A stretch of 64,000 nt of DNA from Flavobacteriaceae bacterium (GTDB lineage: Bacteria > Bacteroidota > Bacteroidia > Flavobacteriales > Flavobacteriaceae): assembly GCA_947448525.1 (NCBI GenBank), contig CANFNV010000004.1, positions 84,832 to 148,831 on the forward strand. The letters run 5' to 3'. Below are positions 37,306-46,081 of this stretch, piece by piece (positions within the stretch are counted from its first letter, which is position 1; each line of letters begins with the position of its first letter). Below the pieces are notes generated by a model. That model was not told the origin of the DNA. It saw nothing but the letters and a program-made list of their open reading frames with translations, and did no database searches. The translations under genes were made by a program, and so were the position numbers.

Positions 37306-39168
37306 TTAATCATCTTCTATTTCAAATTCGGCGTCTTTTTCCCAAATTTCCATTTCGCAGGGTTTGCAATTGAATTTTAGTTTGTATTCCAATTCGCCTT
37401 GCTTCAATATCAATGGTTCTTTGACTTTTTCTCCTAAAGTGTCTTTATGGTATTTAGGACATTTTTCTAATTCGTATTTAATGCAATATTTAGTAGTCAT
37501 CACACGAGATTTACCCGGATCCCATTGCAATTCAAATGCCTGTTCAATTTCGGTTACGCCATGTCTTTCGTAGAATTTTCGGGCTACTTTATTAGCAACA
37601 TTAAAAGTGAAATCTAATTCGCTTTCGGGATAGGGATGCGATGTTTTTACAATTTGCTGTTCTTCACGATGGTAATTTGCCAATCGAATTTCAGATAATT
37701 GTTCGTATACCGTTCTTCTCATCTCATTGATTTTAGAAATTGGAAGAAACCAATTTTGAGAAAATTCAATTGTAATATTATCGGCATTATAAGGTGTAAA
37801 TCCTGTTTTTGCTAAGTTTATTTTGAAATTTTCTTCTATAGATTGGTTGTTTTTTGTAATCTCTTTAGGATGAATTAATGAAACATTACTCACATTTTCG
37901 TCTTCATCAGTAGCCGTTAATTCAAATCCGTTTTCATTTTCAGATAAAAGTAGTGTTGTACTTATTTTTCGAACCGCACTATCTTCGCGTTCAACAATTT
38001 TAATAAAAGCCGCGTCATTATTTCTGTAAATAAAAGTACCGTTTTTGATTTCTTTCAAAACATTAGGGTAAACAAACCCATTTTCTGCTCTATTAACATA
38101 AATTCCATCGGCTTCATTATTCTCATTTATGAAACACAATCCGTCACCATTATTTAATAATTCACCGTTTTCAATTTTATAGGAATTTCCAAGGGTTTGA
38201 ATCAACTTTCCAATATATTGACCTTTAGATTTTGGACTTTCCCAAGAGCCAATAGATTGGTGTCTTTCGTTTACAAAATAATCGGTGTAACCACGATTGA
38301 AACTTCTATCTAGTGATGAATCAAATGTATAAGTGCATTTTCCTGAAGATGCTTTGGTATATTTATCGCTGTTTTGATTTAAAAAAGCATCTAATTTTTG
38401 ACGTAAAAACGAGACATTATTTTTTACATAAACAATATCTTTCAAACGTCCTTCAATTTTAAATGATGAAATTCCAGCTTTAATTAAATTTGGAATTTGA
38501 TCGGTTACATCAAAATCTTTAATAGAAAGTAAATGGCTGTTTTTGATTAAAGTATTGCCATTTCCATCAATTAAATTGTATGGCAAACGGCAATTTTGTG
38601 CACACGAACCGCGATTTGCAGAACGTTCGCCATTTGCCACACTCATATAACAATTGCCACTGAATGATACACATAAAGCGCCGGTAACAAAGAATTCCAA
38701 TTCCACATCGGTTGCTTCACTAATGTCTTTTATTTGATGTAAATTCAATTCGCGTGCCAATACTACCCGCTTAATTCCGGCATCTTTTAGGAATTTGATT
38801 TTATCAGCATCTCGATTATTGGCTTGTGTACTAGCATGTAATACAATTGGAGGTAAATCCATTTCCAGAATTGCCATATCTTGAACTATAAGTGCATCAA
38901 CGCCAATTTCATACAATTCAAAAATCATTTTACGACAAGTTTCTAATTCGTTATCAAATAAAATGGTATTGATAACAACAAAAACTTGAGCGTTAAACAA
39001 ATGAGCATATTTAACTAATTCGGATACATCTTCCATAGAATTATTGGCATTGGAACGAGCTCCAAATTGGGGAGCGCCAATATATACAGCATCGGCACCA
39101 CTATTGATGGCTGCCATTCCATGTATTAAATCTTTTGCAGGAGCAAGTATTTCTATTTTTTTCTTCAT
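37306..39168 (-). CDS. rlhA: U32-family protein, RlhA-like (23S rRNA hydroxylation)
   Basis: A 620-residue member of the U32 (formerly collagenase-like peptidase) family. The TIM-barrel half starts EILAPAKDLIHGMAAINSGA and contains the family signature FVTGALCVSFSGNC and SANRGSCAQNCRLPYN, whose cysteines bind an iron-sulfur cluster. A second half of the DUF3656 kind follows, then a C-terminal CKPCEMEIW. Length and layout match E. coli RlhA (YdcP), which makes 5-hydroxycytidine in 23S rRNA. That function is inferred by similarity. The ATG at 39168 is preferred to a TTG two codons earlier. Confidence 0.82.
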   Translation of the reverse strand: MKKKIEILAPAKDLIHGMAAINSGADAVYIGAPQFGARSNANNSMEDVSELVKYAHLFNAQVFVVINTILFDNELETCRKMIFELYEIGVDALIVQDMAILEMDLPPIVLHASTQANNRDADKIKFLKDAGIKRVVLARELNLHQIKDISEATDVELEFFVTGALCVSFSGNCYMSVANGERSANRGSCAQNCRLPYNLIDGNGNTLIKNSHLLSIKDFDVTDQIPNLIKAGISSFKIEGRLKDIVYVKNNVSFLRQKLDAFLNQNSDKYTKASSGKCTYTFDSSLDRSFNRGYTDYFVNERHQSIGSWESPKSKGQYIGKLIQTLGNSYKIENGELLNNGDGLCFINENNEADGIYVNRAENGFVYPNVLKEIKNGTFIYRNNDAAFIKIVEREDSAVRKISTTLLLSENENGFELTATDEDENVSNVSLIHPKEITKNNQSIEENFKINLAKTGFTPYNADNITIEFSQNWFLPISKINEMRRTVYEQLSEIRLANYHREEQQIVKTSHPYPESELDFTFNVANKVARKFYERHGVTEIEQAFELQWDPGKSRVMTTKYCIKYELEKCPKYHKDTLGEKVKEPLILKQGELEYKLKFNCKPCEMEIWEKDAEFEIEDD

Positions 39169-39312
39169 TGACAAAATTACTTTTGGATCGTATTTTTTTT
39201 ACGTTAAAAAGCATACAAAGTTCAAGTATTTTATTGAAGATTTCTAATCTAAAATTAGATTTTTTACTTTTAATAATCAACCTCATTTAAAATGAATTAA
39301 ATAAGGATAATT

Positions 39313-39744
39313 TTATGGAGATATATAATTATATTTATATTCGTTTTTTAAATCAAGTTTGTAATATCCTTTGGCTTTTTTTTTGGTTAAATCAACTACA
39401 ATAACAATGAAATTATTCTCTTTTTCGGTAGTAAGAAGAATATGTTCAAACTTGTTAATGGTATCGCGATATGCTTTATAAACTAGTTGGTTTTCATCAA
39501 TTTTTTTGGTTATAATTTTTACTCTTTTCAAATTATTTACAAAAGGCCAGATATTAAACATCGTTTTAATATCATCTGTAGTTTCAACCATTTTACCAAT
39601 TATTGTTGATTCAAATTTTTCTTTAGAAAGCTCTTTAGGTCCTTTTTTGTTTTTTAATTTTCTATAAATGACAACAATAAATATAATTACTCCAGTTAAA
39701 TATAAAGAAATAAAATGCAAATGAATTAGTTTATTGATTGTCAT
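39313..39744 (-). CDS. small membrane-anchored protein of unknown function
   Basis: A 143-residue protein with one strong membrane segment (HFISLYLTGVIIFIVVIY, about residues 9-26), a lysine-rich linker, and a soluble C-terminal part of alternating strand and helix. No motif is recognised. It lies alone between the U32 gene and the aldehyde dehydrogenase gene. The gene is flanked by very AT-rich spacers. It is likely real from its length and coherent layout, but unsupported by family recognition. Confidence 0.5.
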   Translation of the reverse strand: MTINKLIHLHFISLYLTGVIIFIVVIYRKLKNKKGPKELSKEKFESTIIGKMVETTDDIKTMFNIWPFVNNLKRVKIITKKIDENQLVYKAYRDTINKFEHILLTTEKENNFIVIVVDLTKKKAKGYYKLDLKNEYKYNYISP

Positions 39745-39901
39745 AGTGATTGTTGTTTATTATCATATATTTTATTGCAATTTATGCAAAAAGAAAGCCT
39801 AAATTACTTGTTTAGTAGATTTTACTTTTGAAGTCATAATTTTTTTGGAGTTGAATTTTAATAATTTATCCAAGAAAGAAATAGTTTTACAAAAAGTTAA
39901 T

Positions 39902-41248
39902 TTACAACCAATCCAATACCTTTTTTAATTTTTTAATTTTTTCTTTGTAGGGGGCATATCGCATAGGTAAATCCAACCAAAGTCCCTTTTTGACAATTGC
40001 TTTTTTATGCGAAAAAGTATCGAAACTTAATTTTCCATGATATGATCCAATCCCACTATGACCCACCCCTCCAAATGGAAGGCGTTTGTTAGAAAAATGA
40101 ATAACAGTGTCGTTAATACAACCGCCACCAAAGGAATATTTTTTTACGATTTCTTCTGCCCATTTCTTGTTTTTTGAAAACACATACAAAGACAGTGGTT
40201 TTTCATATCTCGAAATGATGTTTTCAATTTCAGTTTCACTACGAAAGCTAATTATTGGCAAAATAGGCCCAAATATTTCATCTTGCATTACTAAACTATC
40301 TAATTCAGGTTCGTCTAGCAGCGTTGGGGCGATGTAATTATCTACATTATTAGTTTGTCCACCTAATAAAATTGATTCTTTTTCTAAAAAAGAAATAATT
40401 CTCGACCAATTTTTTTGATTAACAATTCTTGGATAGTCGGGAGATATTTCTGGATTTTCGCCATAAGCTAAAACAATTTCTACTTTTAGAGCATCAACTA
40501 ATCTTGCTTTTATTTTTGAATTAACCAAAAGGTAATCAGGAGCAATGCACGTTTGACCGGCGTTAATGAATTTTCCCCAAACAATTCTTTTTGCTGTTAA
40601 TTTTATGTTGCAATTTTCATCAATTATACATGGATTTTTTCCACCAAGTTCTAATGTTACGGGGGTTAAGAATTCGGCAGCAGCTTTAGCAACGATTTTT
40701 CCAACAGCAACACTTCCTGTAAAAAATATATAATCCCAACGTTTTGATAACAATTGTTGTGAAACCTCGATACCACCTTGAATAACTTCTACATGATTTT
40801 TGTCAAATACTTTTAAAACAATTTCATTAATTATTTCGGAAGTATTTGTAGTTAATTCGGAAGGTTTAATTACCACCTGATTACCAGCAGCAACGGCAGC
40901 TATTAATGGACAAAATACCAGTTGAAAAGGATAATTCCATGGGGCAATAATTAAAACTTTCCCATAGGGTTCACTTAAAATATAATCGGTTGAAGGGAAA
41001 TTTAATAAGGATGGAAACACCCGTTTTGGTTTCGCCCAATTATCTATTTTTTGGATAGTACGTTTTAATTCAGTAATAACATAACTAGTTTCTGTTATAA
41101 CAGCTTCAAATTCAGGTTTTTTAAAATCTTTGTAAAGCGCAGTTGTAATTTTGTCTTCATAAGTAATTAGTATGCTTAAAAGCTTTTTAAGACACTCTTT
41201 ACGGTAGTTCATGTTAGTTTTATAATCCATATCTATAGAAATGCCCAT
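39902..41248 (-). CDS. NAD(P)-dependent aldehyde dehydrogenase
   Basis: A 448-residue aldehyde dehydrogenase of the class-3 or coniferyl-aldehyde-like branch. Motifs are the NAD-binding FTGSVAVGKIV, LELGGKNPCIID with the general-base Glu, and NAGQTCIAPDYLLV with the catalytic Cys. The C-terminal hydrophobic tail (KGLWLDLPMRYAPY) is typical of membrane-associated members. The N-terminus is about 25 residues shorter than usual. An in-frame stop immediately precedes the ATG at 41248, so that is the first possible start. It overlaps the outer-membrane protein gene by 16 bases. Confidence 0.92.
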   Translation of the reverse strand: MGISIDMDYKTNMNYRKECLKKLLSILITYEDKITTALYKDFKKPEFEAVITETSYVITELKRTIQKIDNWAKPKRVFPSLLNFPSTDYILSEPYGKVLIIAPWNYPFQLVFCPLIAAVAAGNQVVIKPSELTTNTSEIINEIVLKVFDKNHVEVIQGGIEVSQQLLSKRWDYIFFTGSVAVGKIVAKAAAEFLTPVTLELGGKNPCIIDENCNIKLTAKRIVWGKFINAGQTCIAPDYLLVNSKIKARLVDALKVEIVLAYGENPEISPDYPRIVNQKNWSRIISFLEKESILLGGQTNNVDNYIAPTLLDEPELDSLVMQDEIFGPILPIISFRSETEIENIISRYEKPLSLYVFSKNKKWAEEIVKKYSFGGGCINDTVIHFSNKRLPFGGVGHSGIGSYHGKLSFDTFSHKKAIVKKGLWLDLPMRYAPYKEKIKKLKKVLDWL

Positions 41249-42570
41249 CTAAAACCGGAATAGAAATCGACTTGTTTTCCGTTGTTTGATAGGGAAGAAA
41301 CGATAGAGTTTGAACCTAAATAAAATCCACCCAATCGGAATCCAAATCCAATCGTAGTTCCAGAAATTTGATTGTTCGAAATAGGAACATAAGTTTCAAA
41401 GAATCCAAGATTTACCCGAGGTGTAATCGTCATTACATTCAAAGCCGTTATTTGATCGTTTTCATTATCTTTTTTCAATTTGCGCTGCATGTAGCCCGTG
41501 ATGTATACTTTGGGAATAATTTTAAAATCACTATAAAATGAAAAAAGAGTAGGAAGATTGACTTTGAAATCTTTTTGTCCATCAACTTTGGTTAAATAGC
41601 CATTAGAGTTCAAAATAGTTTCTACCTGACCTAAATTACTAATATTATTAAATAAATTCAAATTCAATGGAGCGTGTCCTTGTGTTGAAAAAGTATAATT
41701 AGTTGAAGCATTATTATTGTCTTTATAAGTCATACTTCCGATATTTCTAAGAGCCAAACCTACTTTTATTTTATATTTATTTGCGCCCTCTTTCCATTTG
41801 TAGGTAAAACCTATATCAGAAGCTACGCCATTTAATCCCCCATAAATAGATTTTGTATAATCACTAAAATTTGAAAAACTATTAGCCAAACCTCCCGAAT
41901 AAGCAATATTCAAATTGGCCGGTTGATTGGTTGTCAAATATGATTCTCCTGCTGTAGTTGTAATATTTCCATTAAGACCATTCAATCCAAAATTCGAATA
42001 GGAACCTGGAAACAAAAATTTTAAAGTTACACCCGCACTTAAACTATGTTTGTTGCTGTCAAATAACGGATGAGCCACTGAAAATCCTACTTCTCCATAT
42101 GAAGTTCCAATCAATCTTTGGTTGTAGTTGTTATTGATTACTGTTAAAAAAGCCGATGGATTATTATTGTTAATGGCATTTCCAATGTTGGGGTCAATGT
42201 CAATCAAATCAAATTTCATATTGGCTTTTGTAGTTATAGCAAATCCCCATTTAAGTAATTTTATTGCCACACTAGGTCCTATAATTTGTCCGTCAAAACG
42301 AAGGTTAACAGGGTCATTTCCTTTGAAAATTAAATCTTGCAAATTATTACCAGAGGTTAAATCGCTATAACCAATTCGATTATTGGTAACATCAAAACTA
42401 ACGCCGTATAAATTAATTTCAAATTTTTTAGACAAATTTGAGAATTCTGCAGGATTTATTATTCCATTTAAAATTCCAACACGACTTGATGTACTCAACC
42501 CAGCAAAATGATCTTGTGAAAATCCTTTTAAAGATATTGCAGCTAAAGTAATTAAAAGTAGTTTTTTCAT
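41233..42570 (-). CDS. DUF5723-like outer-membrane protein
   Basis: A 445-residue exported protein with a signal peptide ending KGFSQ. It contains regular beta strands and ends FYSGFRWAF, an aromatic terminus suited to BAM-dependent insertion. The overall pattern (early FAGLSTSSRVGILNGIINPAEFSNL, later TIGFGFRLGGFYLGS) matches Bacteroidota DUF5723 proteins, which resemble the FadL/PorV type of barrel. The aldehyde dehydrogenase gene overlaps its end, so the pair is co-transcribed. A joint role in hydrophobic substrate uptake and oxidation is possible but unproven. Confidence 0.75.
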   Translation of the reverse strand: MKKLLLITLAAISLKGFSQDHFAGLSTSSRVGILNGIINPAEFSNLSKKFEINLYGVSFDVTNNRIGYSDLTSGNNLQDLIFKGNDPVNLRFDGQIIGPSVAIKLLKWGFAITTKANMKFDLIDIDPNIGNAINNNNPSAFLTVINNNYNQRLIGTSYGEVGFSVAHPLFDSNKHSLSAGVTLKFLFPGSYSNFGLNGLNGNITTTAGESYLTTNQPANLNIAYSGGLANSFSNFSDYTKSIYGGLNGVASDIGFTYKWKEGANKYKIKVGLALRNIGSMTYKDNNNASTNYTFSTQGHAPLNLNLFNNISNLGQVETILNSNGYLTKVDGQKDFKVNLPTLFSFYSDFKIIPKVYITGYMQRKLKKDNENDQITALNVMTITPRVNLGFFETYVPISNNQISGTTIGFGFRLGGFYLGSNSIVSSLSNNGKQVDFYSGFRWAFL

Positions 42571-42641
42571 TGGTAAAAAAATTAGTTTGTAAGTATAAAT
42601 ATAAGAAATCTAAATTTAAAACGCAGCAAAAATAATTTTTT

Positions 42642-43331
42642 TTATACGGCATTCCAAACTGCATCGTCTGGTGTTGGCGCAACGAGAGTTAGTACTTCTT
42701 TTGAAACGGGGTGAATGAAAACTAATTTTCGGGCATGAAGATAAATACCACCATCAGGATTGCTGCGGTCAAAACCATATTTTAAATCCCCTTTTATTGG
42801 ACAACCAATAGCCTGTAATTGTGCCCTTATTTGATGGTGTCTTCCAGTATGAAGATTAATTTCTAACCCAAAATAATGATTTAATTCTTTTATTATTTTA
42901 TAGTCTAAAGATGCTTTTTTGCTTTCGGAAACTTCTTTTAAATAAGCTTTAGAAGTATTATTTTTTTCATTTCTTTTTAGAAAATGAATGAGATTGTCAT
43001 CGTTTTTTGGCGGTTTGTTTTTAACAATTGCCCAATAGGTTTTCTGGGTTTGTCTATTGCTGAATAATTCATTCAATCGAGTTAGTGCTTTTGAGGTTTT
43101 AGCAAAAACAACAATTCCTGTTGTGGGTCTATCCAATCGATGTACCACGCCCAAAAATACTTCTCCAGGTTTATTGTATTTTTCTTTGAGGTATTCTTTA
43201 ACTACTTCAGAAAGCGGTTTGTCTCCTGTTTTATCACCTTGTACAATATCTCCTACGCGTTTATTAATCACTATAATATGATTGTCTTCGTGAAGAATTT
43301 GAAGGTTGGATTTATTGGAAAGAATTTTCAT
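42642..43331 (-). CDS. RluA-family pseudouridine synthase
   Basis: Converts uridine to pseudouridine in rRNA or tRNA. It has 229 residues, without the S4 domain found in RluC/RluD. The catalytic Asp is in HRLDRPTTGIVVFAKT (about residues 65-80), and the GRHHQIRAQLQAIGCPIKGD block is intact. The target site cannot be told. The start codon at 43331 directly touches the left member of an inverted repeat (43330-43363) bounding the four-helix-bundle gene upstream. Confidence 0.93.
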   Translation of the reverse strand: MKILSNKSNLQILHEDNHIIVINKRVGDIVQGDKTGDKPLSEVVKEYLKEKYNKPGEVFLGVVHRLDRPTTGIVVFAKTSKALTRLNELFSNRQTQKTYWAIVKNKPPKNDDNLIHFLKRNEKNNTSKAYLKEVSESKKASLDYKIIKELNHYFGLEINLHTGRHHQIRAQLQAIGCPIKGDLKYGFDRSNPDGGIYLHARKLVFIHPVSKEVLTLVAPTPDDAVWNAV

Positions 43332-43363
43332 TTAGACTTCTTAGAATTTTAGATTTTTAGACC
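43330..43363. repeat. inverted repeat, left copy
   Basis: This 34-base segment, rich in TTAGA, recurs as its reverse complement at 43879-43911 with only one inserted base difference. It lies between the four-helix-bundle gene and the RluA-family gene. Key words are TTTAGACTTCTTAGA and TTTTTAGACC. Confidence 0.85.
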
Positions 43364-43365
43364 TT

Positions 43366-43719
43366 TTAGATTTTTAAAGTTGATCTAAATTTTGATATCA
43401 TTTTAATTATTTCTTCGAGTTGAATTATTAATATATCCAACTGTTCTAATTTTAAAAAACCTAAATCGGAGGAAATTAATAATTGAGTTTCAATTTCATA
43501 AGCAGAACCAATTGCTATTTCAAGAAATCTTGCAAAATCCTTATTAGAATTTCGTGAAGATCCTTCTGCAATATTTGATGGAATTGAAACAGATGCTCTT
43601 CTTAACTGATTTGTTATTCCAAATTTTTCATCACTTGGAAAAGACGATGTAACAGAATAAATTTCAAAACAAAAAGATCTACTTTTTTTCCAAATTAAAA
43701 GTTCTTTAAATTGATGCAT
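43366..43719 (-). CDS. four-helix-bundle protein (S23 / intervening-sequence protein type)
   Basis: A 117-residue all-helical protein of the family first found in intervening sequences of 23S rRNA genes and related to the Avd accessory proteins of diversity-generating retroelements. Signatures are LLIWKKSRSFCFEIY, FGITNQLRRASVSIPSNIAE, GSSRNSNKDFARFLEIA and AYEIETQLLIS. It probably forms a positively charged oligomer that binds nucleic acid. It is not in an rRNA gene here. It is enclosed by inverted and direct TTAGA-type repeats between panB and the RluA gene, which suggests it was inserted or is mobile. No reverse transcriptase is nearby. Confidence 0.9.
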   Translation of the reverse strand: MHQFKELLIWKKSRSFCFEIYSVTSSFPSDEKFGITNQLRRASVSIPSNIAEGSSRNSNKDFARFLEIAIGSAYEIETQLLISSDLGFLKLEQLDILIIQLEEIIKMISKFRSTLKI

Positions 43720-43724
43720 TTTTA

Positions 43725-43770
43725 TTTAGATTGTTAGATTAATTAGACTCTTTAGACCTTTTAGCTTTTA
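43725..43770. repeat. direct copy of the left TTAGA repeat
   Basis: An imperfect direct repeat of the segment at 43331-43375, sharing the exact 14-mer TTTAGACCTTTTAG and several TTAGA words at the same spacing. Together the two copies flank the four-helix-bundle gene closely. Confidence 0.6.
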
Positions 43771-43878
43771 ATTCATCTAAAACGACTATGATAAAACCGC
43801 GATATTTTTTTTTAAACTGAATTATTAAGATCAATTAAAATTTTGCACTTGAATTTTAAGAAGTCTAAAAGTCTATAG

Positions 43879-43911
43879 GGTCTAAAAATCAAAATTCTAA
43901 GAAGTCTAAAT
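43879..43911. repeat. inverted repeat, right copy
   Basis: A 33-base reverse complement of 43330-43363, ending in the panB stop codon (43911-43913). A weaker extension continues inward to about 43855. Confidence 0.85.
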
Positions 43912-44729
43912 TAATACTGCTCATTTGCATTTGGAAAATCTTGACTTTTAACATCGGCAACATAATTTCCGATGGCTTTTGTCATTTGTTCATATAAATT
44001 CAAATAACGACGCAAAAATCGCGGACTAAATTCGTTGTTCATTCCCAACATATCATGGATTACTAATACTTGTCCGTCTACACCACCACCAGCGCCAATT
44101 CCAATTACTGGAATCGAAATACTTTGCGCTACTTTTTCAGCTAGATGTGCAGGAATTTTTTCCAATACTAAAGCAAAGCATCCTAATTTTTCTAGCAATT
44201 TTGCATCTTCCATAAGTTTTTCTGCTTCCGCATCTTCTTTGGCTCGAACGGTGTAAGTTCCAAATTTATATATAGATTGTGGCGTCAGTCCCAAATGTCC
44301 CATAACCGGAATTCCTGCATTTAATATTTTTTTGATAGAGTCTTTAATTTCACTTCCGCCCTCTAATTTTACTGCATGTCCGCCACTTTCTTTCATAATC
44401 CTAATAGAAGAACGTAGAGCTTCTTTAGGATCTGATTGGTAACTTCCAAAAGGTAAATCCACTACAACCAAAGCCCGTTCAATGGCACGAACCACACTGC
44501 TTGCATGGTAAATCATTTGATCTAAAGTAATTGGCAAAGTAGTTTCGTGACCTGCCATAACATTGCTTGCAGAATCCCCTACAAGAATTACATCAACACC
44601 AGCAGTATCTACAATCTTTGCCATGGTAAAATCATAAGCTGTAAGCATAGAAATCTTCTCGCCATTGGCTTTCATTTCAATTAATGATTTGGTTGTGATT
44701 CTTTTGTAATCTTTTTTAGCTACTGACAT
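43911..44729 (-). CDS. panB: 3-methyl-2-oxobutanoate hydroxymethyltransferase
   Basis: PanB makes ketopantoate from 2-oxoisovalerate and methylene-tetrahydrofolate, the first committed step to pantothenate and CoA. The 272 residues include [19 protein letters not shown], the metal-binding [19 protein letters not shown], and [13 protein letters not shown], plus the conserved [20 protein letters not shown]. Complete and typical. panC and panD are not adjacent. Its stop codon is the edge of the right inverted repeat of the neighbouring element. Confidence 0.96.
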   Translation of the reverse strand: MSVAKKDYKRITTKSLIEMKANGEKISMLTAYDFTMAKIVDTAGVDVILVGDSASNVMAGHETTLPITLDQMIYHASSVVRAIERALVVVDLPFGSYQSDPKEALRSSIRIMKESGGHAVKLEGGSEIKDSIKKILNAGIPVMGHLGLTPQSIYKFGTYTVRAKEDAEAEKLMEDAKLLEKLGCFALVLEKIPAHLAEKVAQSISIPVIGIGAGGGVDGQVLVIHDMLGMNNEFSPRFLRRYLNLYEQMTKAIGNYVADVKSQDFPNANEQY

Positions 44730-44951
44730 GGATATAAAAAATTAACCCCGACAATTTGTTCAGGGTGATAATAATTGATTTAAGATTGTAAAAGTAGTAA
44801 TTCCTATTTGTATTGTTGTGTTAATGAATTGAAAAATTATTTTATCAAAATTAGAAAAGCATTTAGAAAGGATAAAAGCGATGTTAAAATAGAAAAATAT
44901 CCAATGGTGTATTCCCCAGCATTGAATGTGCTTTTACACCGAAAAAATGGT

Positions 44952-44959
44952 TAATTTTG
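44952..44959 (+). promoter_or_regulatory. -7 promoter box for the porin-like gene
   Basis: TAATTTTG, exact TAnnTTTG. Its last three bases are the TTG at 44957 that would extend the next gene, which shows that the ATG at 44978 is the start. Confidence 0.55.
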
Positions 44960-44977
44960 TATCGTAATATTAATTTT

Positions 44978-46039
44978 ATGAAAATACTAATAAAGTTTTT
45001 TTGCTTGATGTTATTAATTTCTGCTTCTGTTTTTTCTCAAGAAAGCAAAGAGGTTAAGTTTTCGGTATCGGGTTATATGGAAACCTTTTATTCTAATGAT
45101 TTTCAAAATTCGAATACGGAAAAAAAAATATCTTTCATGTATAACTACAACCGTCAAAATGAATTTAATATAAACATTGTATTGCTTCGAACTAAAGTGG
45201 CTTTTGAAAATGGTTATGCAAGTTTGGCTTTACATTCGGGAACGTATGTTGAAGATAATTATGCAAATGAGAAGATAAAAAATGTTAGTGAGGCATTCTT
45301 GGGGTTGTATTTAGATAAAGATAAAAAGCAAACCATTGAGGCCGGAATAATGCCTAGTTATATAGGTTTTGAAACTGCAAACTCTTCTTCTAATTTAACA
45401 CTAACACGTTCTATATTAGGAGAAAACTCTCCCTACTTTATGACAGGAGTAAAATACAATTATAGTCCATTTTCAAAATGGAGTTTTTCAACTTTGCTAA
45501 CTAACGGATGGCAACGCATCAATAAATCAAACAAAAAATCATTACCTAGTTTTGGTTCACAAATAGCTTACAAACCTTCAGGGAATAGTATGTTAAATTG
45601 GAGTGTATTCATAGGAGATGAATCAATTGCTACCGATTTACGAACGCGCTATTTCAGTAATTTGTATTATGATTTTAAATGGAAAAATAAATTTAGATCT
45701 ATAGCTGGATTTGATTTTGGATTGCAAAAAAATATTGAAGGCAAAGGTTATTCTAATTGGTTTAGTCCAGTTTTCATAACCCAATATGCTATAAATTATC
45801 AATGGCAAACTGCTGTAAGAGGCGAGTATTATCAAGATTTGAATAATGTAGTAATAGCAAGTGCAAAGGAATTTAAAACTTTTGGAATATCACTTAATTT
45901 TGATTACTTACCAAATTCCAAAATGAAAATAAGAACAGAAGCTAGGTTATTCAATTCTAAAGAAACAGTTTTTTTAAGAAATGAAAGTGCAGCAACTTCT
46001 AATTTTTTTACAACGATAAGTTGTAGTTATGAGTTTTAA
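44978..46039 (+). CDS. porin-like outer-membrane beta-barrel protein
   Basis: A 353-residue exported protein. The ATG at 44978 gives a signal peptide ending SVFSQ. The mature protein has repeated amphipathic strands, an early SVSGYMETFYSNDFQN and a final TTISCSYEF with aromatic C-terminus, consistent with the Bacteroidota OmpL-like beta-barrel porin-2 family. Blocks such as EAGIMPSYIGFETANS resemble that family. The substrate is unknown. It is convergent with sdaA. Confidence 0.75.
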   Translation: MKILIKFFCLMLLISASVFSQESKEVKFSVSGYMETFYSNDFQNSNTEKKISFMYNYNRQNEFNINIVLLRTKVAFENGYASLALHSGTYVEDNYANEKIKNVSEAFLGLYLDKDKKQTIEAGIMPSYIGFETANSSSNLTLTRSILGENSPYFMTGVKYNYSPFSKWSFSTLLTNGWQRINKSNKKSLPSFGSQIAYKPSGNSMLNWSVFIGDESIATDLRTRYFSNLYYDFKWKNKFRSIAGFDFGLQKNIEGKGYSNWFSPVFITQYAINYQWQTAVRGEYYQDLNNVVIASAKEFKTFGISLNFDYLPNSKMKIRTEARLFNSKETVFLRNESAATSNFFTTISCSYEF

Positions 46040-46081
46040 AATAAACTGTATTCATAGTGCGTCTTTTCGAGAAATATTTTT

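Noticed and set aside
43366..43719. Avd of a diversity-generating retroelement
   Set aside because: No reverse transcriptase, template repeat or variable repeat lies nearby; only the related fold is present.
43330..43911. Insertion sequence
   Set aside because: The inverted repeats enclose only a four-helix-bundle gene. No transposase is present and no target-site duplication is obvious.
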